Origin: Pseudomonas cichorii
GTDB taxonomy: Bacteria; Pseudomonadota; Gammaproteobacteria; Pseudomonadales; Pseudomonadaceae
DNA length: 64,000 bases
NCBI RefSeq assembly: GCF_003700275.1
Contig: NZ_RBRE01000042.1
Span: 149,794 to 213,793, forward strand
Direction: 5' to 3'
The translations under genes and the position numbers were made by a program. Below the pieces are notes generated by a model that saw nothing but the letters and a program-made list of their open reading frames with translations, was not told the origin of the DNA and did no database searches. Below, one piece after another: positions 59,355 through 64,000 of this stretch. The first letter of the stretch is position 1, and the number at the start of each line of letters is the position of its first letter.

Positions 59355-59964
59355 GCCAGGCCTGCCGGGGTGTAGCAGGGTCAACGAACAACTTATCCAC
59401 AGAGCAACCCACAGCAATTGTGGGAAAGTCGGCTCCAGCGCTCCGAAAAAACCTGCCAAAACCGTGAGTTATCCAAAACGTCCACATTTGAATCATGCTG
59501 TACGTTTTTTGAACAACCCCTCGCACGCCTTGTATAACGTGGCTTGCCGTGGATGACGAACACCTTATCCACAGAAGCGCCAACAGACTTTGGGGGCAAC
59601 TTTGCCTTTACTGGTTGCGCGCTGTGGAAAACCTCTCAGAGCAAGAGACAACAAGGCTTGCAGAGCGCTTTTATTCCGGCAAACGATCAATTGATCATTT
59701 TTTATACTAAAGCGTACAAACCACGTTTTATATGGGCTGCAAGAGGTCACGAACAACTTGTCCACAGAGAGGCCAACAGAGATTGTGGGCAATTACTACC
59801 TGGCAGAGAAAACAGTGAATTGTTTATCCACAAGAAAAAGTCAGGAAAAACCGCAACTTAGGTTGATCATTTTTCAACCAGACGTCTGTAAGCCACGTTT
59901 TACATGGCGTCCAGCAACCCGCGAACACCTTATCCACAGCCGGGCGCACAGGGAATGTGTGTAA
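59355..59964. repeat. Four imperfect direct repeats, each carrying a DnaA-box-like site
   Basis: Four units share the order CGAACA(A/C)CTT(A/G)TCCACAG, about six bases, a CC/CGC-ACAG or CCAACAGA block, then a (G/T)GGGCAA-like block. Their TTATCCACA-type sites start at 59393, 59565, 59758 (TTGTCCACA) and 59930, giving spacings of 172, 193 and 172 bases. Two units also share a preceding block resembling AAGCCACGTTTTACATGG. No gene is supported: several short frames run through the units on both strands, but they only translate the repeat. An AT-rich patch (about 59680-59720) lies within. The region extends to the etfB stop. Confidence 0.75.
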
Positions 59965-61499
59965 CTAGCGGATAACACCCTCTTCCACCAATAGTTTCAG
60001 GATAGCCGCTGCGCCCTCCTCCGGGCTGACGCCCTTGAGTACTTGCCCGGTACCGCCACTGGCCTTGGCGGTCGCTGCTTTCATGCGATCCGCTCCGCTC
60101 TTGGCCTTGATCACTTTCAGGCGCTTGGGACGCGGTCTGGCCGGCTGCAGAGCGTTGGCTGTGAGTAACTCATCTTCCACCAACTCAACCTGCTCAGCGC
60201 CCACAACGCCCCGCTGCGCCGGGCCATAGGCGCTCTGCCGGGGTTTGGGTGCGGCGTTATCCACAGTGGCGAGAAACGGCAGACGCACCTTCAGGCGCCG
60301 CCGCTGCCCCCGCGGCAAGGCTTGCAGAACAATGGCCACACCGTTATCCAGCGACTCGACCTGAGCCAGCCCCACCACCAGCGGCCAGCCAAGCCGTTCC
60401 GCCAGCAGGAACGGCAACATGCCTGAACCTTCCCCGGTTTCCGCCTGGCTGCCAGTGAGGACAATCTGCACCCCGGCATCGCGGATGTAATCGGTCAGCG
60501 CGGGCAACGCATCCGCGCCTTCCGGCTGCTCCAGCACTTGCAGCTCATCCAGGCCCATGCCCATATAGGCCCGCAATGCAGGCTCCCGGGCATTGCCGGC
60601 ATGCAGCACCTGCAAGTTATCCCCAGCCAGTTGCAGGCCCAGTTCCACGGCCCGTGCATCCTGTTCGGCGCGGCGCGCACGTCCGGAGGTCGGATGGGCA
60701 CCAATGGACACCAGGCTCATGACCTGCAGCGTGGGTTTATTCAATGCAACGTTATCCACAGAGGAGTTTGCTTGTTCAGGCCGCATCACGTTTTGCCCCG
60801 CTGCGATAAGCCTCGACCGCATCGATCAAGGCCTTGAGGATTTCTGCGCTGTCGCCGATCACCGACAGGTCGGCACGCTTGATCATGTCGCAGCCGGCAT
60901 CCAGGTTGATCGCCAGCACCTTGTCGCAAGCACCGATGCCTTGCAGATGCTGGATCGCCCCGGAGATACCCACAGCCACATACACCCGCGCAGTGACCCA
61001 GGTTCCGCTGGCACCGACCTGACGATCCCGGCCCATGAAACCATCGTCCACCGCCACCCGCGATGCGCCTTCGGTCGCGCCCAGGGCCGCCGCCGTGCGG
61101 TGGAACAGCTCCCAATCCTTGACGCCATTACCGCCGGAGAAGATGAATTCCGCTTCGGCCATGGGGATAACTGCCGGATCGACCGCTACCGCGCCGAGGT
61201 CTTCGATGCGCGCCAGACTGCGCGCCACCGCTGTGGATAACTCCACAGGCAAGGCTTCGTGGCGCGTCTCGCTGACCGGTTCGGCACACTCGGCAGCCGC
61301 CAGAATCAGGCGCGCCAGTGGCCGGGCCAGATCCTCGCGTCCTGCGCCGGCGCGTCCGATGCACTGTTGATCCTTGACCTGCCAGACACGGGTCGCCGGG
61401 CGTTCACCGAGGCTGGCCGCAAAGCGTCGTCCCAACTCGGCACCGCCGCTGCGACTGTCCGGCAGCAACCAGTGGCGTGGGCTGAACTGGTTATCCACA
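59393..61499. other. Cluster of eight exact DnaA boxes (TTATCCACA)
   Basis: Exact 9-mers TTATCCACA occur on the plus strand at 59393, 59565, 59824, 59930, 60257, 60752 and 61491, and on the minus strand (TGTGGATAA) at 61232-61240. One-mismatch forms lie at 59758, 59623 (minus strand) and 60617. Four exact boxes are intergenic and four lie inside the etfB/etfA genes, where they are read as Val-Asp-Asn or Leu-Ser-Thr codons. Elsewhere in the 64 kb I noticed only one exact copy (7378-7386, minus strand). A DnaA-binding locus is the obvious reading, but no experiment supports it here. Confidence 0.6.
59965..60786 (-). CDS. etfB: Electron transfer flavoprotein beta subunit of the dimethylglycine pathway
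   Basis: The 273-residue protein contains the ETF-beta core: MSLVSIGAHPTSGRARRAEQ, ARAVELGLQLAGDNLQVLHA, VQIVLTGSQAETGEGSGMLP and the PFLLAERLGWPLVVGLAQVE segment that shapes the AMP/FAD interface. It pairs with the EtfA encoded just upstream and probably accepts electrons from the dimethylglycine demethylase system. I place the start at ATG 60786, overlapping the etfA stop by 11 bases. A start at 60822 is possible. The first ~20 residues (MRPEQANSSVDNVALNKP) are a weakly conserved extension that includes a DnaA-box sequence. Confidence 0.85.
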   Translation of the reverse strand: MRPEQANSSVDNVALNKPTLQVMSLVSIGAHPTSGRARRAEQDARAVELGLQLAGDNLQVLHAGNAREPALRAYMGMGLDELQVLEQPEGADALPALTDYIRDAGVQIVLTGSQAETGEGSGMLPFLLAERLGWPLVVGLAQVESLDNGVAIVLQALPRGQRRRLKVRLPFLATVDNAAPKPRQSAYGPAQRGVVGAEQVELVEDELLTANALQPARPRPKRLKVIKAKSGADRMKAATAKASGGTGQVLKGVSPEEGAAAILKLLVEEGVIR

Positions 61500-61996
61500 G
61501 CCCGTAGCCCTTGAACCCGCTGCTCGGGTGAGTAACCGCTGAATTCCTCTCCATCAAGCACCAGCAGACGATCCACACCGGCGGTCTCGAAAGTGTTTTC
61601 CTTGTGCTCACCAAACACCACGGCCAGTACCGCGCCATCCGCGCCTGCCAGTTGCCGGGCCAGGCCGAGCAGATCTCGGTCGTGACTGCTCAAGCGGCCA
61701 CCGACCATATCCGGCGCCACACTGATGTAAAAAGCCGGTTCAGGCACTTGATGCAGCGGCAGGCTGACTTCAGCACTCGCCGTACGCTTGACCGTTCCGC
61801 CCTGCTGCGCGCCGCTGCGGTCAATACGCTTGATGCCATTAGGGCCAATGAAACCAAGGCCATGCACGTTCTTGCGTAACAGGCCATTGGGTCCCATCCA
61901 GCTCGTTTGTGCAGGCTGCATGGCCGCATGCAAGGGATGCAGACGGTTACGGGCAATCCATTCGGCACGCGGGTCGCGGCGAATAATGTCGCTCAT
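60776..61996 (-). CDS. etfA: Electron transfer flavoprotein alpha subunit of the dimethylglycine pathway
   Basis: The 406-residue protein has an unusual N-terminal extension (MSDIIRRDPRAEWIARNRLH...) of about 90 residues before the ETF-alpha N-domain. Its C-terminal FAD domain is classic: VAVDDGFMGRDRQVGASGTW, ARVYVAVGISGAIQHLQGIG, VLAINLDAGCDMIKRADLSV and IGDSAEIL. It differs from housekeeping EtfA and corresponds to the subunit encoded with dgcA/dgcB in pseudomonads. It overlaps the dgcB stop by one base (TGATG) and etfB by 11, so the three are a tight operon. Two exact DnaA boxes lie in its coding sequence. Confidence 0.9.
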   Translation of the reverse strand: MSDIIRRDPRAEWIARNRLHPLHAAMQPAQTSWMGPNGLLRKNVHGLGFIGPNGIKRIDRSGAQQGGTVKRTASAEVSLPLHQVPEPAFYISVAPDMVGGRLSSHDRDLLGLARQLAGADGAVLAVVFGEHKENTFETAGVDRLLVLDGEEFSGYSPEQRVQGLRAVDNQFSPRHWLLPDSRSGGAELGRRFAASLGERPATRVWQVKDQQCIGRAGAGREDLARPLARLILAAAECAEPVSETRHEALPVELSTAVARSLARIEDLGAVAVDPAVIPMAEAEFIFSGGNGVKDWELFHRTAAALGATEGASRVAVDDGFMGRDRQVGASGTWVTARVYVAVGISGAIQHLQGIGACDKVLAINLDAGCDMIKRADLSVIGDSAEILKALIDAVEAYRSGAKRDAA

Positions 61997-63957
61997 CAGT
62001 GCACCTCCGCGGGTTCACGTTTGGCAGACGCAGGCTTGCTGGCAGGCGGCTCTTCGATCAGGGCGTCGGCCACCAGTTCGGCAATGTCCTTGATCAGCGG
62101 TCGCGGTTCGACCACACCTTCGAGCATCGCCGTACATTGTGGACAACCCACGGCCACCAGTTCGGCACCAGTCTCGCGGATGTCCTCCATGCGCATATCG
62201 GGAATCCGTTGCTTGCCGGGAATGTCGGTGATGGGCGCACCGCCGCCGCCACCGCAGCAACGGGAGCGGAAGCCGGAGCGTTGCATTTCCCTGACCTCGA
62301 TGCCCAGGGCACGCAACACCTCACGCGGCGCCTCATACTCGCCGTTGTAACGGCCCAGATAGCACGGATCGTGATAGGTCACGCTGGAGCCCTTGTGTTG
62401 CCAGAGCCTGAGCGAGCCGTTCTGAATCAGTTCGGCCATGTAAGTGCTGTGGTGCTGTACCAGATAATCGCCGCCAAAGGCGCCGTACTCGTTCTTCAGC
62501 ACATGAAAGCTGTGCGGGTCGCAGGTGACGATACGCTTGAAGCGGTATTTGCCCAGGGTCTGGATATTGCGTCTGGCCAGCATCTGAAAGGTCGCCTCAT
62601 CGCCCAGGCGGCGCGCCACATCACCGCTGTCACGTTCTTCAAGGCCCAGCACGGCAAAGTCGATCCCGGCAGCTTTCAGGACTTTGACGAATGCGCGCAG
62701 CGTGCGCTGGTTGCGCATATCGAAAGCACCATCGCCGACCCAGAACAGCACATCGGTACTCTGCTTCTCGCCAAGCAGGCTCAGGTTCAGGTCCGCCGCC
62801 CAGTTCATGCGTCCGCCAGGGGCGAAGCCGCCCGGGTTGTCGGTAGCGATCAGGTTATCCAGTACTTCGGCGCCCTTGTTCGGCGTCGCGCCCTTTTCCA
62901 GAGTCAGGTGACGGCGCATGTCGACGATGGCATCGACGTGCTCGATCATCATCGGGCACTCTTCCACGCAAGCGCGGCAGGTGGTGCAGGACCACAGGGT
63001 TTCGGCATCCACCAGACCATTGACGATGGGTTGATGCGGATGGCCGCCATGCTCGCCGAGGGGCTTGCCCTTGCCGTCGAGGGATGGATACGGACTGCCC
63101 GCAAATTGCGCATCGGTGCCGCCCGCCAGACCGACCACCATGTCCTGAATCAACTTCTTGGGATTCAACGGTTGCCCTGCGGCAAATGCCGGACAAGCCG
63201 CTTCGCATTTGCCGCACTGCACGCAGGCGTCGAAACCCAGCAGCTGGTTCCAGGTAAAGTCCTCGGGTTTTTCCACCCCCAGCGGCGCGCCCTTGTCAGT
63301 CAGGTCCAGCGGCTTCAGCCCGGTCGAACGACCACCGCCGAAACGCTCGGCACGCCGATGCCAGGCCAGGTGCAAGGCTCCGGCAAAGGCGTGCTTCATC
63401 GGTCCGCCCCAGGTCATGCCGAAAAACAGCTCGCTGACGCCCCACAACACACCTACAGCCAGGACTGCGGCCAGCAGCCAGCCACCGAAGCCTTCGGGAA
63501 GAATGCCCGCGACCGGCAAGGTCAGGACAAAGAAGCTCGCGGAAAACGCCAGCAGACTTTTCGGCAGGCGCATCCACGGCCCTTTGGACAGCCGCGACGG
63601 CGGGTTGAGACGGCGCCGAAACACGAAGATCGCGCCGACGAACATCACAGCACTCATCAGCAGCAGGGCGTAACCGAGAACCCGGTTATGCAGCCCAAAA
63701 CCATGCACCAGAATCGCCAGCACAATCGACGCCACCGCCCCACCCGCCGTAGCCACGTGGGTATTGGCGATGTATTTGTCCCGTGCCACGACATGGTGCA
63801 GGTCGACCATATAACGCCTGGGCATGGCCAGCAGCCCGCCAAGCAGATCGACCTTCGAGGCACGCCCGTTGCGCCACAGTTTCACCCGCCGCACAGCACC
63901 GAGGAGCCCAAGGCCAAGGGCGGCGAACAGCAGGATGGGAAGAATAGTGTTCAGCAT
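61996..63957 (-). CDS. dgcB: Dimethylglycine catabolism iron-sulfur/heterodisulfide-reductase-like protein
   Basis: The 653-residue protein has several N-terminal membrane helices (ILPILLFAALGLGLLGAVRR, VATAGGAVASIVLAILVHGF, LLAAVLAVGVLWGVSELFFG). A cytoplasmic part follows with two 4Fe-4S motifs (CVQCGKCEAACP and CTTCRACVEECP) and two cysteine-rich CCG-type domains (DPCYLGRYNGEYEAP with RCCGGGGGAP; the first is diverged). This HdrD/GlpC-like architecture passes electrons to quinones. DgcB is needed with DgcA for growth on dimethylglycine in P. aeruginosa. dgcA would lie upstream, outside the window. The start is the ATG at 63957. Confidence 0.9.
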   Translation of the reverse strand: MLNTILPILLFAALGLGLLGAVRRVKLWRNGRASKVDLLGGLLAMPRRYMVDLHHVVARDKYIANTHVATAGGAVASIVLAILVHGFGLHNRVLGYALLLMSAVMFVGAIFVFRRRLNPPSRLSKGPWMRLPKSLLAFSASFFVLTLPVAGILPEGFGGWLLAAVLAVGVLWGVSELFFGMTWGGPMKHAFAGALHLAWHRRAERFGGGRSTGLKPLDLTDKGAPLGVEKPEDFTWNQLLGFDACVQCGKCEAACPAFAAGQPLNPKKLIQDMVVGLAGGTDAQFAGSPYPSLDGKGKPLGEHGGHPHQPIVNGLVDAETLWSCTTCRACVEECPMMIEHVDAIVDMRRHLTLEKGATPNKGAEVLDNLIATDNPGGFAPGGRMNWAADLNLSLLGEKQSTDVLFWVGDGAFDMRNQRTLRAFVKVLKAAGIDFAVLGLEERDSGDVARRLGDEATFQMLARRNIQTLGKYRFKRIVTCDPHSFHVLKNEYGAFGGDYLVQHHSTYMAELIQNGSLRLWQHKGSSVTYHDPCYLGRYNGEYEAPREVLRALGIEVREMQRSGFRSRCCGGGGGAPITDIPGKQRIPDMRMEDIRETGAELVAVGCPQCTAMLEGVVEPRPLIKDIAELVADALIEEPPASKPASAKREPAEVH

Positions 63958-63981
63958 GGTGGCTGCGCTCCAGTTCCCGCA

Positions 63982-64000
63982 GGAGCGGACTTGTCCGCGA
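63982..64000. repeat. REP element cut by the window edge
   Basis: The last bases, CAGGAGCGGACTTGTCCGCG and one more, are a single REP arm with inner palindrome CGGACTTGTCCG, upstream of dgcB. The second arm, if any, lies outside the window. Confidence 0.6.

Noticed and set aside
59296..59964. Five short frames (66-105 codons) on both strands between gbcA and etfB
   Set aside because: They overlap one another and translate the imperfect DNA repeats. The recurring SVDK-type peptide simply reads the DnaA-box sequence.
59278..59964. Chromosomal replication origin
   Set aside because: DnaA boxes and an AT-rich patch are present, but dnaA, dnaN, rpmH or other origin-linked genes are not. The Pseudomonas oriC lies next to those genes, so a DnaA-titration type site is a better reading.

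Overview
The window is a stretch of chromosome from a fluorescent Pseudomonas. The gene order parC / parE / yqiA / cpdA / nudF / thiC / tolC, then waaA, hldE, msbA, the LPS core cluster, glnE, aceEF, dipA and msrA follows the P. aeruginosa PA4964-PA5018 order as I remember it. The REP-type repeats and the glycine-betaine catabolism genes also fit Pseudomonas. A plant-associated lineage such as the P. syringae/viridiflava group is plausible, but that is inference. Nearly all genes are high-GC and ordinary in style. One exception is a visibly AT-richer patch at about 54.9-56.2 kb. I saw no rRNA, tRNA, CRISPR array, insertion sequence or prophage.

Layout. 0-9.1 kb (minus strand): a partial PqiC-like lipoprotein, topoisomerase IV (parC, parE) with two small secreted/anchored proteins between the subunits, then YqiA esterase, CpdA cAMP phosphodiesterase, a DUF1249 protein and NudF. 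9.3-13.9 kb: a lipoprotein, thiC behind a TPP riboswitch, and a TolC-family outer-membrane protein. 13.9-18.7 kb: Kdo transferase waaA, an SMR transporter, an FAD oxidoreductase/aldo-keto reductase pair and an unknown protein with a degenerate Nudix-like segment. 18.9-42.2 kb: the lipid A-core region. It holds hldE (ADP-heptose precursor), a PIG-L deacetylase, Mig-14, msbA (flippase), two glycosyltransferases, a WapO-type carbamoyltransferase, five kinase-like genes (one a tandem fusion), waaG, waaC and waaF. No O-antigen ligase is present. In the middle of this cluster, on the opposite strand, sits a gene for a protein of about 2040 residues that looks like a large dermonecrotic-type toxin.

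42.4-54.8 kb: glnE, the pyruvate dehydrogenase genes aceE-aceF (preceded by two near-identical palindromes of GntR/FadR-operator type and followed by a clear terminator), the c-di-GMP phosphodiesterase dipA, msrA and rlmJ. 54.9-56.5 kb: a seven-bladed beta-propeller protein and a small unknown protein. 56.6-64 kb: glycine-betaine to sarcosine catabolism, with gbcB and gbcA divergently arranged, then an unusual 690-base repeat region, then the dgcB-etfA-etfB operon. GbcAB demethylates glycine betaine to dimethylglycine. The DgcB/ETF proteins carry electrons from dimethylglycine demethylation.

The items most worth a second look are four. (1) The giant protein at 29074-35190 carries two tandem copies of a Tiki/ChaN/EreA-like module, and the first copy has lost its catalytic-type residues. 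(2) Eight exact DnaA boxes (TTATCCACA) are packed into 59393-61499, four of them in a repeat-built intergenic region, suggesting a datA-like DnaA-binding locus. (3) Twin operators lie upstream of aceE. (4) A low-GC propeller gene is inserted next to the betaine genes.
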